A stretch of DNA of 64,000 nucleotides from Sphingobacterium sp. UT-1RO-CII-1 (GCF_026711005.1 NZ_JAPPVJ010000004.1:248001-312000), one strand, 5' to 3'. Counted from the first letter of the stretch, positions 16,963-26,083 are shown. Notes: generated by a model from the letters alone, not told the origin. Numbers and translations are program-made.

Positions 16963-18768
16963 ATGGATAATTTTATTGTTTCTGCACGTAAATATCGACC
17001 GGATACATTTGACTCGGTAGTCGGACAGCAACATATTACGAGTACTCTAAAAAATGCTATACATCATAATCAATTAGCTCAAGCATTTTTATTTTGTGGA
17101 CCTCGTGGTGTGGGCAAGACGACTTGTGCGCGTATTTTAGCAAAAACTATAAACTGTGAACAAATTACAGCTAATGTTGAGGCTTGCGGGACATGTGCTG
17201 GATGTAAATCGTTTCAGGCAGGGAGTTCGTTTAGTATTCATGAACTTGATGCTGCATCTAATAATTCGGTTGACGACATCCGTAGTCTTATTGAGCAGGT
17301 TCGTATCCCACCACAATCAGGTAAGTATAAAATATATATTATTGATGAGGTTCATATGCTTTCGCAGGCTGCGTTTAATGCATTTTTAAAAACTTTAGAG
17401 GAACCTCCTTCTTATGCTATTTTTATTCTTGCAACAACAGAAAAGCATAAGATACTTCCTACTATTTTATCGCGTTGTCAGATTTTTGATTTTAATCGTA
17501 TTAAAGTTGAGGATATGGCAAATCATTTATCGCAGATTGCAGATAAAGAGGGTGTTTTGTATGAACCCGATGGCTTGCATATTATTGCTCAAAAAGCAGA
17601 CGGTGGATTGCGAGACGCTTTGTCTATGTTTGATCAGATTGTTAGTTTTTCGAATAAAAACATTTCTTATCAGTCTGTTATTGATAATTTAAATATTCTT
17701 GACTACGATTACTATTTTCGTATTGTTGATAATATAGCCAAAGAAGATGCAGCACAGGCACTTTTAGTTTTAGATCATGTATTAAACAGTGGTTTTGATG
17801 GAGGTCATTTTATTAGTGGATTATCTTCTCATATTCGTAATCTATTGGTTTCTAAAGAGCCTGTCACTACTAAACTGCTGGACGTAAGTGATAATATAAA
17901 ACGGAAATATATCGATCAATCACAAGCACTGAGTTCTGGATTATTGCTGTCTATTTTGAATATTGCCAATCAATGTGAAGTGAATTATAGAAGTAGTAAA
18001 AATCAGCGTTTACAGGTGGAGCTTGCTTTGTTGAAAATGTGCCATGTTTCTTCTGCTATTTTGTTAAGCAAACAAGGTACTTTAACATTTTCAGCAGCGA
18101 CTGAACAAAAAAAAAAACAACCTGAATCTGTAAAACCGCCTGAATATCCGAGCGAATTAAGACGAGAGATCGTAAATAAAGTGTCTTCTACGCCTGATGT
18201 CCCTAAACAGGTTAGTGTCCAAAGTTCTACTTCATTACCATTTTCAAAAACAATAGAACAGAATGCTGTTGTTGAGAAGCCTGTAGAAAAAAAGGGGTGG
18301 GGTAAAATCACTTCATCTGTCCAAGTTCCAAATCTTAATACTATTTTTGATGATAAGAGCAGTGATGAAGATTTAGAGCCAGACCTTGTAGAAGGGAGTG
18401 AGTTTAGGGAAGTTACTTTAAATGCTTTTTTAAGTGCATGGAATACATTGGCAGAGCTTTTTAGAGAGAAGAGTCGTATTACTTTGTATACTATTATGAC
18501 GGCCAATATGCCACGATTTGACGGATCTAAAATCGAAGTAGATGTAGAGAATGCGGTCCAATTGGATGAGTTAAAGCTTGGAAAGATTGATATTTTGAAT
18601 TATTTACGTGTAGAATTAAAGAATTTTTCTTTGGATTTAGAAGGTGTGCAGGTGGAAGTTACTCGAGTGCGTAAGCCTTATACATCTCAAGAGAAGTATC
18701 AAGCTATGGCGGATAAGAATCCAGCATTGGAGACTTTACGTAAAGCATTTAATTTAGGGTTAAGTTAG
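16963..18768 (+). CDS. dnaX: DNA polymerase III subunit gamma/tau
   Basis: Clamp-loader ATPase that opens the beta clamp and ties the polymerase cores to the helicase. The ATG at 16963 gives the classic start MDNFIVSARKYRPDTFDSVV. Visible elements are Walker A GPRGVGKT (46-53), four zinc-binding cysteines (65, 75, 78, 81), Walker B-like IIDEVHMLS, the sensor segment ILATTEKHKILPTILSRCQ with an SRC arginine finger, and domain III to about residue 365. A variable tau-specific region and C-terminal domain follow, to residue 601. At codons 382-386 there is a run of eleven A; slippage there would end translation almost at once and give a gamma-like short form (see findings). rlmB follows after 56 bases. 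Confidence 0.96.
   Translation: MDNFIVSARKYRPDTFDSVVGQQHITSTLKNAIHHNQLAQAFLFCGPRGVGKTTCARILAKTINCEQITANVEACGTCAGCKSFQAGSSFSIHELDAASNNSVDDIRSLIEQVRIPPQSGKYKIYIIDEVHMLSQAAFNAFLKTLEEPPSYAIFILATTEKHKILPTILSRCQIFDFNRIKVEDMANHLSQIADKEGVLYEPDGLHIIAQKADGGLRDALSMFDQIVSFSNKNISYQSVIDNLNILDYDYYFRIVDNIAKEDAAQALLVLDHVLNSGFDGGHFISGLSSHIRNLLVSKEPVTTKLLDVSDNIKRKYIDQSQALSSGLLLSILNIANQCEVNYRSSKNQRLQVELALLKMCHVSSAILLSKQGTLTFSAATEQKKKQPESVKPPEYPSELRREIVNKVSSTPDVPKQVSVQSSTSLPFSKTIEQNAVVEKPVEKKGWGKITSSVQVPNLNTIFDDKSSDEDLEPDLVEGSEFREVTLNAFLSAWNTLAELFREKSRITLYTIMTANMPRFDGSKIEVDVENAVQLDELKLGKIDILNYLRVELKNFSLDLEGVQVEVTRVRKPYTSQEKYQAMADKNPALETLRKAFNLGLS
18107..18133 (+). promoter_or_regulatory. dnaX: A11 slippery run in dnaX with stops in both shifted frames
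   Basis: Eleven consecutive A (18107-18117) cover the end of codon 382 (CAA) and the three Lys codons 383-385. A -1 shift, or one extra A in the mRNA, leads to TGA at 18123; a +1 shift, or one A fewer, leads to TAA at 18131. The product would have about 387-390 residues and contain the ATPase and domain III but no tau tail. Such programmed slippage is known in dnaX of Thermus (A9 run) and, by ribosomal frameshifting, in E. coli; here it is inferred. Confidence 0.6.
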
Positions 18769-18824
18769 TAGTGTTTATTTAGTATAGACTTTTATAGTCT
18801 TCTTTTATATATAATATTTCATAT

Positions 18825-19601
18825 ATGCAACAATCTCATCAACGCCGAGAGCGAAACGAGAAAAGAGAATCTAATCAGATGGTTTTCGGTATACGTGCCG
18901 TTATAGAGGCAATAGACAGTGGCAAAGAGATTGAATCGTTATTTATACAGCGAGGACTGAGTGGTAGCTTGTTTTTAGAGTTGAAATCCTTGCTGAAGGA
19001 TCATAATATTGGTTTTCAACAAGTTCCCGTAGAAAAGCTAAACCGGATAACACGTAAGAATCACCAAGGTGTTATTGCTGTTATATCTCCTATAGTTTAT
19101 GAGCATATAGAAGATATTTTACCTCTTATTTATGAGCGTGGTGAAGTGCCTTTTTTACTGATGCTTGATGGTGTTACTGATGTACGTAATATGGGGGCTA
19201 TCGCACGTACTGCTGAGTGTGCTGGCGTTCATGCTATTATTGTGCCTAAAAGAGGGTCTGCAGAGATTAATCCCGATGCGATAAAAACTTCTGCAGGAGC
19301 TCTATATAAAATACCTGTTTGTAGGGAGGATTCTTTAGGAAAAGTTGGTCGATTTTTGATTGAATCGGGTGTGCAGTTGGTGGTGAGTACAGAGAAAACA
19401 AAAGATTCTATTTATGATGTAGATTATACAGGGCCTATCTGTTTAATAATGGGGGCTGAAGATGTAGGTGTCTCAGACGACTTAATACGTATTTCGGATA
19501 AATTAGCTAAAATACCGATGTACGGTGAAATTGGTTCGTTGAATGTTTCGGTGTCGGCTGCGGTCGTTATGTATGAGGCTATAAGGCAACGAGGTAAATA
19601 G
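18825..19601 (+). CDS. rlmB: 23S rRNA (guanosine-2'-O)-methyltransferase, SPOUT family
   Basis: 258 residues, the usual size. The N-terminal substrate-binding domain begins MVFGIRAVIEAIDSGKEI, matching the RlmB/TrmH-like arrangement. The SPOUT catalytic domain shows motif 1 as VTDVRNMGAIARTAECAG (Asn-Arg region), motif 2 as ICLIMGAEDVGVS and motif 3 as IPMYGEIGSLNVSVSAA, which together form the knotted SAM site. RlmB methylates a ribose (G2251 in E. coli) in the ribosomal peptidyl-transferase loop. It follows dnaX on the same strand, and a small HPP protein follows 20 bases later. Other TrmH-like rRNA or tRNA methyltransferases are an alternative for the precise target. Confidence 0.88.
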   Translation: MQQSHQRRERNEKRESNQMVFGIRAVIEAIDSGKEIESLFIQRGLSGSLFLELKSLLKDHNIGFQQVPVEKLNRITRKNHQGVIAVISPIVYEHIEDILPLIYERGEVPFLLMLDGVTDVRNMGAIARTAECAGVHAIIVPKRGSAEINPDAIKTSAGALYKIPVCREDSLGKVGRFLIESGVQLVVSTEKTKDSIYDVDYTGPICLIMGAEDVGVSDDLIRISDKLAKIPMYGEIGSLNVSVSAAVVMYEAIRQRGK

Positions 19602-19621
19602 GACGGGAGGGATTATTCAGT

Positions 19622-20221
19622 TTGAAAAGTAGTATACGACGGCAGTTTCGGGTTTATCGTTATGTTTTTTATCGGGAAACCTTAATCGATCCACGTGAGC
19701 ATTTTTGGTCATTTGTAGGTGCTTTTATGGGCATTTTTGTTATAGCCTACCTACAATCATTGAGTTTCCCCAGTTTAGAGAATGTTTTTTTAATCGGATC
19801 TTTTGGAGCTTCTGCTGTTTTAGTGTACGGGGCTATTCAAAGTCCTTTAGCACAACCTAGAAATTTGATAGGTGGCCATGTTGTTTCGGCTATAGTTGGT
19901 GTTACTGTTGGTCAGTTTTTGCCTGATATTATTTGGTTGACAGCGCCTACTGCAGTAGCGCTGTCTATAGTTGCCATGCAGATTACGCGTTGTTTGCATC
20001 CTCCAGGCGGAGCAATTGCGCTTATTGCCGTTATTGGGGGGACAAAAGTCGAGAGTTTAGGATATTGGTATGTTTTAAGTCCTGTTTTATCAGGAGCATT
20101 GATTTTGTTTATTGTTGCGTTAATTTTTAATAATATTACTAAAAACAGGCATTATCCGATTCGATCATCTCGTTTGCGTCGATCGCGACGGCAGCAAATC
20201 GAACGGAGGAGACGTGCATAA
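19622..20221 (+). CDS. HPP-family inner-membrane protein
   Basis: 199 residues with four to five predicted helices. The family signature is clear: the HPPGGA segment (LHPPGGAIALIAVIGG, about residues 121-136) and GSFGASAVLVYGAIQSPLAQPRN (about 62-84). HPP proteins are inner-membrane proteins, some of which take part in nitrite or anion transport. The start is a TTG at 19622; no ATG is available before the first helix, and a GGGAGG sequence about eight bases upstream could serve as ribosome-binding site, unusual in this window. The C-terminus is strikingly basic (RSSRLRRSRRQQIERRRRA), suggesting cytoplasmic RNA or lipid contact. The function is unknown. Confidence 0.85.
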   Translation: MKSSIRRQFRVYRYVFYRETLIDPREHFWSFVGAFMGIFVIAYLQSLSFPSLENVFLIGSFGASAVLVYGAIQSPLAQPRNLIGGHVVSAIVGVTVGQFLPDIIWLTAPTAVALSIVAMQITRCLHPPGGAIALIAVIGGTKVESLGYWYVLSPVLSGALILFIVALIFNNITKNRHYPIRSSRLRRSRRQQIERRRRA

Positions 20222-20267
20222 GAAAAGAAATTGCTGAGAATAATATTGTCTTAAATAATTATGCTAT

Positions 20268-20312
20268 AAATTAAAGGCCGTATTATCTTCTTGATAATAC
20301 GGCCTTTAATTT
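20268..20312. terminator. bidirectional intrinsic terminator
   Basis: Perfect 20-bp inverted repeat (20268-20287 and 20293-20312) with loop TTCTT, lying between the ends of the convergent HPP and helicase genes. A/T tracts on both sides let it work in both directions. Confidence 0.9.
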
Positions 20313-20327
20313 ATTAACTCTATGTTG

Positions 20328-22142
20328 TTAGTATCTCGCTTTGGAAGCTTGTCTTTTTCCAGAAAAATCTCTGAATCCTGAATCTCCTCCACTTCTTCTA
20401 TCTCTTCCTCCTGAAGTTCTTCTATCACCTCCACGTCCATTTCTGTCTCCACTGCTTCTTCTATCACCACCGTATGACCTCCCCCTTCTTTCTCCTCCAC
20501 GGTTTCCTCCATCGCCAGAAACTTCAACACGTACTTGTCTACCATTAAAGTCTACATCTTTAAAGCCTTCAAAAACTTTGTTTACTTCAGCGTCTTCAAC
20601 TTCAAAGAATGTAAATACTCCTTTTAGATCGATCTTTCCGATTGATTTTCCTGATATTTTGGTAGTGTTACATATAAAACCCAGCATATCTCCGCGTGAG
20701 AATTCATCTACTGACCCCAGGTTCATGAATAATCTGGTATATCCTTTGGAACCAGCTCTTTCACGTCTGTCTCCTCGTTCGCCGCGCTCTGGACGATCTC
20801 CGCGAATATCCTTCGCATTGATATTTAGGTCAGGAGCATGTTTGTAATACTCTAAGAATTTGTTAAATTCTAAAGATGCAAATCTTTTGATAATATCTTC
20901 TTTAGATAAATCCTGTAAGTGTCCTAAAATTGCAGGTAGGAAAGGGTCGATTTGTTTATCGTTTACCTCTACATTCTGAATTTTGTTGACAATAGACAGA
21001 AGTTTTGTTTCACATACTTCAGATCCTTGTGGAACATCTTTTTTCTCAAACGGTTTACCGATTATTTTTTCGATGTGACGAATCTTGCTCAGTTCTTTGA
21101 TGTTAACCAAAGAAAGAGAAACGCCAGTTTTTCCAGCACGTGCTGTACGGCCTGATCGGTGTGTGTAGTTTTCAACCTCATCTGGTAAAGAGAAGTTAAT
21201 CACATGGGTCACATCATTTACGTCAATACCACGAGCTGCTACATCCGTTGCAATAAGTAACTGGAGACTACGGTCACGGTAGCGTTTCATTACTTTGTCA
21301 CGTTGCTGTTGAGATAGATCCCCGTGTAGCGCATCGGCGTTGTATCCGTCTTTAATTAAAGATTCTGCTATCTCTTGTGTTTCTATTTTTGTGCGACAGA
21401 AAACAATACCGAAGATATCAGGTGTAGAATCAACGATGCGTTTGAACGCAGCATACTTATCCTTAGCCCTGATTAAGTAGTAATTGTGTTCTATATTTGC
21501 ATTTCCTGTATTTTTCGTGCCAACAGTCATCTCTACAGGGTCAGTCATATACTTTTGAGCAATACGACGTACCTCTCTAGGCATTGTTGCTGAGAATAAC
21601 CAAGTTTTTTTCTCTTCAGGCGTTTCTGATAATATGTTGTTGATGTCTTCTTGGAAGCCCATATTCAACATTTCATCAGCTTCGTCTAATACTACGTATT
21701 TAACATTCGAGAAATCAATAGCTTTACGGTTAATGATGTCGAGCATACGACCTGGGGTCGCTACCACGATTTGTACACCACGACGTATTTGACGCAATTG
21801 ATCGGAGATGTTAGCTCCACCATAAACTGCTACGACCTGTACATTGTCGATGTTTTTAGCATATTTTTCAATGTCTCTTGCAATTTGCAAACACAATTCA
21901 CGTGTTGGACATAAGATCAACGCTTGAGGATGTTTTTGAGAAAAGTCTAAGAGTTCAAATAATGGAAGACCAAATGCCGCGGTCTTTCCTGTGCCAGTTT
22001 GGGCTAATCCGACAAAATCGTCGTTACCAGTCAGTAAAACAGGAATGGCTTTTTCCTGAATAGGAGAAGGTTTTTCAAAACCTAACTCAGAGATGGCATT
22101 AACAACTTCATGACGGATTCCCAGTTCTAAAAATGGGTTCAT
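20328..22142 (-). CDS. DEAD-box ATP-dependent RNA helicase (DeaD/CsdA-like) with RGG tail
   Basis: 604-residue RNA helicase for ribosome assembly and mRNA remodelling. Motifs in order: Q motif PSPIQ (about 26-30), I AQTGTGKTA, Ia PTREL, Ib TPGR, II DEAD, III SAT, IV region IVFCRTK, V ATDVAARGID, VI HRSGRTARAG. After about residue 440 comes a DbpA-type RNA-binding domain (YTRLFMNLGSVDEFSRGDML). The tail from about 540 is rich in Gly, Arg, Asp and Ser (GGDRRSSGDRNGRGGD), an RGG-like disordered RNA-binding region. The helicase may belong to the cold-shock-type DeaD group; the exact orthologue is uncertain. It is a single gene with its own upstream region. Confidence 0.95.
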   Translation of the reverse strand: MNPFLELGIRHEVVNAISELGFEKPSPIQEKAIPVLLTGNDDFVGLAQTGTGKTAAFGLPLFELLDFSQKHPQALILCPTRELCLQIARDIEKYAKNIDNVQVVAVYGGANISDQLRQIRRGVQIVVATPGRMLDIINRKAIDFSNVKYVVLDEADEMLNMGFQEDINNILSETPEEKKTWLFSATMPREVRRIAQKYMTDPVEMTVGTKNTGNANIEHNYYLIRAKDKYAAFKRIVDSTPDIFGIVFCRTKIETQEIAESLIKDGYNADALHGDLSQQQRDKVMKRYRDRSLQLLIATDVAARGIDVNDVTHVINFSLPDEVENYTHRSGRTARAGKTGVSLSLVNIKELSKIRHIEKIIGKPFEKKDVPQGSEVCETKLLSIVNKIQNVEVNDKQIDPFLPAILGHLQDLSKEDIIKRFASLEFNKFLEYYKHAPDLNINAKDIRGDRPERGERGDRRERAGSKGYTRLFMNLGSVDEFSRGDMLGFICNTTKISGKSIGKIDLKGVFTFFEVEDAEVNKVFEGFKDVDFNGRQVRVEVSGDGGNRGGERRGRSYGGDRRSSGDRNGRGGDRRTSGGRDRRSGGDSGFRDFSGKRQASKARY

Positions 22143-22182
22143 GAAATAATATATACAATAGGCTCTATTGCCTAAGGCGATG

Positions 22183-22190
22183 CAAAGGTA
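22183..22190 (-). promoter_or_regulatory. candidate -7 box (TACCTTTG) of the DEAD-box gene
   Basis: On the minus strand this reads TACCTTTGC and lies 40 bases upstream of the helicase ATG. It fits the Bacteroidota -7 consensus; the -33 element is unclear. Confidence 0.45.
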
Positions 22191-22338
22191 AGTAAAAGAT
22201 ATGGATAATTAAAGTTTCTGGGTGTTTTTTTTAGAAACTGTGAGTTTGTTACAATATATAGCTTAGTGTGGAAGCAATAGGTCATTTATTATTTCTTATT
22301 AGTTCGTATATATAGTGTGGTAATGTAGTGGAAAACAT

Positions 22339-22374
22339 AAAAAGGTTCGAATTAATTTTAATTCGAACCTTTTT
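22339..22374 (-). terminator. intrinsic terminator after the OmpA-family gene
   Basis: 17-bp perfect stem (22339-22355 and 22358-22374) beyond the OmpA-family stop. Pairing ends in A/T runs, so on the minus strand the hairpin is followed by a T tract. Confidence 0.85.
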
Positions 22375-22427
22375 TCGCAATACGAGTATTTGTTGATTAC
22401 TACTCGGAGGCTAGGATATTAGTTTTA

Positions 22428-23759
22428 TTAATACAAAGTAAATTCTACGCGGCGGTTGGCCTGACGTCCCTCTGCCGTGCCATTTGTAGCGATGGGCTGG
22501 TTGGGTCCGTAGCCTGTGGCTTCGATGCGGGATGCATTAGCTCCTTTAGATACTAAGTAAGATTTTACAGATTCTGCACGTTCTTTAGAGAGGCGTAGAT
22601 TTGTTGACATCGATCCCGTATTGTCTGTATGACCTGCTAGTTTTAGGCTGAAGTTTTTCTCAATTAATAAAGCTGCTACACGATCTAAAGATGTAAATGA
22701 GGATGAACGAATTGTTGCTTTTCCTAAATCGAATTCTAGATTTTTAATTGCTTCATCTACTACCTTTTTATCTTCTTCTGTTACGACGATTTTTTCGATA
22801 ACTTTAGTTTCTACTTTCACTTCTGGTAATGGACAGCCTGAACCGTCAACTTTTGTTCCTGCGGGTGTGTCCGGGCATTTATCATATTTATTGGCTACAC
22901 CATCTCCATCATCGTCTTTTAGCTCTTCGTAAAGATTGTCGATATCTGACTTTAAAGCTTGATTTGCAGCAACTAGTCGATCTCTTTCTGCTTTTAGCTC
23001 ATCGTATTTAGCTGTGTAGTCATTTACCAATGTTGCAACAGGGTTAGAGTTGGCTAACGCAGGTTTTGTTTTATTACCTAAAGCAAACTCAATACCAGCG
23101 TGTGCGTAAGAGAAAAGGTCGTTTTTGTATTGTCCTTGAGGTTTTCCGTCAAAATCTTGATTTGCCCAGTTAAGCTGGTAGCCTAAATCAATATTAATGT
23201 CATTGGTAACAGCGAATTTTAAGCCAAAATCAAGAGGGACATATAGTTTTGTTTTCTTATCAGCTTTGTTATTCGTGTTGTTTATTGTTGTGGTAGTTTC
23301 GAAATTCATAGCCCCTAAACCTAATGCAGCATACGGTTTTATGACACTATTGAAGAATCGCCAGTTGGCGTTTGCCATAGTCCATTCGGCCGATAATGCA
23401 AGAGACCAAGGAACTTTAGTTTCAAATGCACTAATTTGCGTATCGGAAGGGTTCCTGTATTTTCCTCCAACTTTGCCACCTAGGTATTGTGCTTTAATAC
23501 CAAAAGAAGGAGCAACTTGTTTTTTTACGTAAGCACTGTATCCTAGATTATGATCTAATTTATTAAAACCATCTCTATTGAATCCGAAAATATTAGTTTG
23601 ATTTAATACCCCAGCGTTTACTCCGATAGACCATGTGCGATATTGTGTTTCGCTACCAAAAGGAGTGGTTCCTTGAATGCTTGATTTGTCTTGTGCATTT
23701 AAGGAGGTTGTCAGTAGGCCAGCTGCTACTATGAACGTAAATTTGTTGAAACTTCTCAT
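22428..23759 (-). CDS. OmpA-family outer-membrane protein with TSP3-like calcium repeat
   Basis: 443 residues. A signal peptide (ending near LNAQ) is followed by an eight-stranded-barrel-like region up to about residue 240, a short coiled coil (AERDRLVAANQALKSDIDNL), a thrombospondin-3-type calcium motif DDDGDGVANKYDKCPDTPAG (about 278-297), and the peptidoglycan-binding OmpA domain with LAGHTDNTGSMSTNLRLSKERA and the closing ANRRVEFTLY. It anchors the outer membrane to the cell wall and is usually an abundant structural protein. It is monocistronic, with a promoter-like TAACTTTG 36 bases before the start and a strong terminator after it. Confidence 0.95.
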   Translation of the reverse strand: MRSFNKFTFIVAAGLLTTSLNAQDKSSIQGTTPFGSETQYRTWSIGVNAGVLNQTNIFGFNRDGFNKLDHNLGYSAYVKKQVAPSFGIKAQYLGGKVGGKYRNPSDTQISAFETKVPWSLALSAEWTMANANWRFFNSVIKPYAALGLGAMNFETTTTINNTNNKADKKTKLYVPLDFGLKFAVTNDINIDLGYQLNWANQDFDGKPQGQYKNDLFSYAHAGIEFALGNKTKPALANSNPVATLVNDYTAKYDELKAERDRLVAANQALKSDIDNLYEELKDDDGDGVANKYDKCPDTPAGTKVDGSGCPLPEVKVETKVIEKIVVTEEDKKVVDEAIKNLEFDLGKATIRSSSFTSLDRVAALLIEKNFSLKLAGHTDNTGSMSTNLRLSKERAESVKSYLVSKGANASRIEATGYGPNQPIATNGTAEGRQANRRVEFTLY

Positions 23760-23794
23760 TTTTGAATGTTTTGTTTTCGAAAATAATTTGATGC

Positions 23795-23802
23795 CAAAGT
23801 TA
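23795..23802 (-). promoter_or_regulatory. candidate -7 box (TAACTTTG) of the OmpA-family gene
   Basis: On the minus strand TAACTTTGG is found 35 bases upstream of the ATG at 23759. It is a good match to TAnnTTTG, with no obvious -33 TTG. Confidence 0.45.
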
Positions 23803-23981
23803 GACTATTGTTAAAATGTACCCTGTAGTACTTGAGCTACATAATTGCTAAAGTGTTTTTATGGCTTTTTATTAACAAATTGTGTCTTATTCTTTTTATT
23901 AAAGTTCTTTTTTTCGTTTTACTAGAGTTGCTTTACATCGATTGTTTAAAAAAATGATGCAAAGGTTATTGTGATTCATGA

Positions 23982-24848
23982 TTATTTTTTTGGATAAACT
24001 CGGGCAAATAGTGTAGGAACAAATAGGTTGTAAGCCACTTTTTTTACGATATTTTCTTCTATAAGTTTTCTAAATATACTTTTTCTACTTTTAGTAATAA
24101 GTAGAATGTCTATTTGTTCGTCAATTAACACATTTGAAATAGCATGAGATACGTTTTCGGCAGAGCGATTATATAGCATTTGAGATTTAACAGTATATGA
24201 GATGTTGTCTATACCTGTTTTCTCAATGATAGTTTCAATCCATGCCCTAAACTCGGTGTCTATGTCTTGGATGTCACGATCGTCTTTATTTACATGTATT
24301 AGGACGAGTTCAAAGTCATTTCCTATAAGTGTAATTGCTTGTTGAAGGGCATCTATTTCTGCGATTTTAAAATTACATAATAGAGCTACACGATCTTTTT
24401 TGAAATTTTCTGTTTCTCCAGGTATAGCAAGAACTGGTGTTTTTGCATTTGCAATTACATCATATGTATTACTTCCTATAAATATAGCTTCTAAGCCAGA
24501 TGCCCCTTTTGTGCCCATTAATACAGCATCGTATGGGAATGATGCTGTTGCTTTACTCACCTCCTCGTATAGGTTACCATGTTGATAGTATGTATTTGTT
24601 TTTATTTCTGGGTAGCGAAGTTTCAAATCTTCTTGAAGGATTAACATTTTTGTCTCTATTTTTTTTATTTCAGGCCCTAATATTTCAGAGCTGACCTGGT
24701 GATTTGCATAGAGGTTAGAATGATTTATAAAAACGTACAGCAAATCTATTTCGTGTTTGCTGTTGTTTTTTTGGATCATTTGGCACGCATAGTTAGTAGC
24801 GCATTGAGAATATTCGGAAAAATCAATTGGGATAAGAATTTTTTTCAT
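23982..24848 (-). CDS. universal stress protein, tandem UspA domains
   Basis: 288 residues with two UspA folds. The first (residues 1-145) begins MKKILIPIDFSEYSQCATNYA and holds the nucleotide-binding pattern MGTKGASGLEAIFIGSNTYDVIANAKTPVLAIP (G-2x-G-9x-G-S/T). The second domain (about 155-280) is more diverged and lacks the full ATP-binding motif. Cytoplasmic and typically induced by starvation or hypoxia. A second, related gene lies immediately upstream on the same strand, probably a duplication. Confidence 0.9.
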   Translation of the reverse strand: MKKILIPIDFSEYSQCATNYACQMIQKNNSKHEIDLLYVFINHSNLYANHQVSSEILGPEIKKIETKMLILQEDLKLRYPEIKTNTYYQHGNLYEEVSKATASFPYDAVLMGTKGASGLEAIFIGSNTYDVIANAKTPVLAIPGETENFKKDRVALLCNFKIAEIDALQQAITLIGNDFELVLIHVNKDDRDIQDIDTEFRAWIETIIEKTGIDNISYTVKSQMLYNRSAENVSHAISNVLIDEQIDILLITKSRKSIFRKLIEENIVKKVAYNLFVPTLFARVYPKK

Positions 24849-24935
24849 AGTCTTGTGTTATTCGTGAGTTTAGAAACTCATTTTATTTTATGCCGAACAG
24901 AAATATCTAATATTACTTTATGCTATATTGCTAAT

Positions 24936-25778
24936 TTAAATCGACTTGCCGAAAAAGGCAGGTTTTTTTAATTCTAGCGCCATTGCTTTAGAAACTGAAT
25001 TTGAAAATAGTCGTTGGAAAAAAGTTTTTCTGCTTTTCGAAACTAAAATCATATTTAACTCATTTGTTTCTGTGAGATGCTTGATTACCTCTGGAATACT
25101 GTCTTTATTTTTATCGTCTTTTACAAGAGGTGCTGTTAGTATATTTGTATTGGTAACTAATGGGAACTCCTGAATATTAAACAACCAACTTTTTAGTCTT
25201 GATTGTATATCCTCATTGTTTTCATGAACATGAATTAAATGTAATGCAATTGCTTCTTGATAGATGTTTAAAAACTCACGCAATGTAAGAAGTTCTTCTT
25301 CTTTAAAATTGGTTAATAGACCTACATTTTTAATTTCTGCATATTGACGTGTGTTGGGGACTGCTATAACAGGTATGGGTGATTTAGCGATAACTGATGA
25401 CGTGTTGCTACCCCAGAAGATGTTTTTATTTGCAGAACTACCCGTGGTACCCATAACGATTGCGAGATATTGTGTTTCTTTCGCTTCATGCACTAATCTC
25501 TCTGAAATCAAACCTCGTTTGTTTTCTTGTGTAATATTAACGGTAGGGTATTCTTGTTTTAATAGCTCAACCCATTTTAAAATCGTTAAATCAGCTTTTA
25601 ATATATCGGGCTGTGTTGTTTCGATTTTTAAATCGTTTTCGCTGAACCCTGAAGAGTTAACTGTGTAGTAGTGTAATATATGTAAGGTATACCCTTGTCT
25701 TTGACATAAATCGGCAGCATATTTTGCTGCTAGGAGTGCATTTTCCGAAAAATCGGTAGGCACTAATATTTTTTTCAT
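24936..25778 (-). CDS. universal stress protein, tandem UspA domains (paralogue)
   Basis: 280 residues. The ATG at 25778 (MKKILVPTDFSENALLAAKYA) is preferred over a TTG three codons upstream. The first UspA domain carries MGTTGSSANKNIFWGSNTSSVIAKSPIPVIAVP, an intact ATP-binding pattern; the second (about residues 150-275) is degenerate. It ends 87 bases before its paralogue's start, and both run leftward, so they may be co-transcribed. The two differ mostly in the second domain. Confidence 0.9.
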   Translation of the reverse strand: MKKILVPTDFSENALLAAKYAADLCQRQGYTLHILHYYTVNSSGFSENDLKIETTQPDILKADLTILKWVELLKQEYPTVNITQENKRGLISERLVHEAKETQYLAIVMGTTGSSANKNIFWGSNTSSVIAKSPIPVIAVPNTRQYAEIKNVGLLTNFKEEELLTLREFLNIYQEAIALHLIHVHENNEDIQSRLKSWLFNIQEFPLVTNTNILTAPLVKDDKNKDSIPEVIKHLTETNELNMILVSKSRKTFFQRLFSNSVSKAMALELKKPAFFGKSI

Positions 25779-26027
25779 AAAGCACAATGATTGTTGTTTA
25801 AAATTACAAAATATTTGTTGTAATAGAACATGTATTTATATTTAAGTTTAAGATATTTTGATTTTTTAATCATTAATTGTCTGGGTTGTTATACTTTTTG
25901 GTGAAAAGGTTAGGGTGTTTTTACTGAGAATCTATTCTTTTTGTGTGTAAAAAGCTTTACTAATGTCATAATGTCTTTTTTAATGTACTGTTTTAGAGTT
26001 TTAGCTGAACTGGTATTCGGTTTTTAA
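25779..26027. other. intergenic region between divergent usp and alaS genes
   Basis: About 250 AT-rich bases. Apart from the alaS promoter-like elements just to the right, I see no open reading frame, strong hairpin or known RNA motif. Confidence 0.6.
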
Positions 26028-26058
26028 TTGTTTGAAATTACATTTTTGAGTAAGTTTG
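26028..26058 (+). promoter_or_regulatory. alaS: promoter candidate of alaS
   Basis: TTG at 26028-26030, 20 bases of spacer, then TAAGTTTG at 26051-26058, 25 bases before the alaS ATG. The arrangement fits the Bacteroidota -33/-7 consensus. Confidence 0.6.
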
Positions 26059-26083
26059 CAATTCGAAAAATAGTATAAAATCC

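Noticed and set aside
18003..18506. 167-codon minus-strand frame opposite dnaX
   Set aside because: Antisense to a well-supported gene with no motif of its own.
20306..20545. 79-codon acidic frame on the minus strand at the end of the helicase gene
   Set aside because: It is a shifted reading of the RGG-tail repeats of the DEAD-box gene, with biased composition only.
20341..20847. 168-codon Pro/Ser/Leu-rich frame on the plus strand
   Set aside because: Antisense of the RGG tail; composition comes from the complementary Gly/Arg codons.
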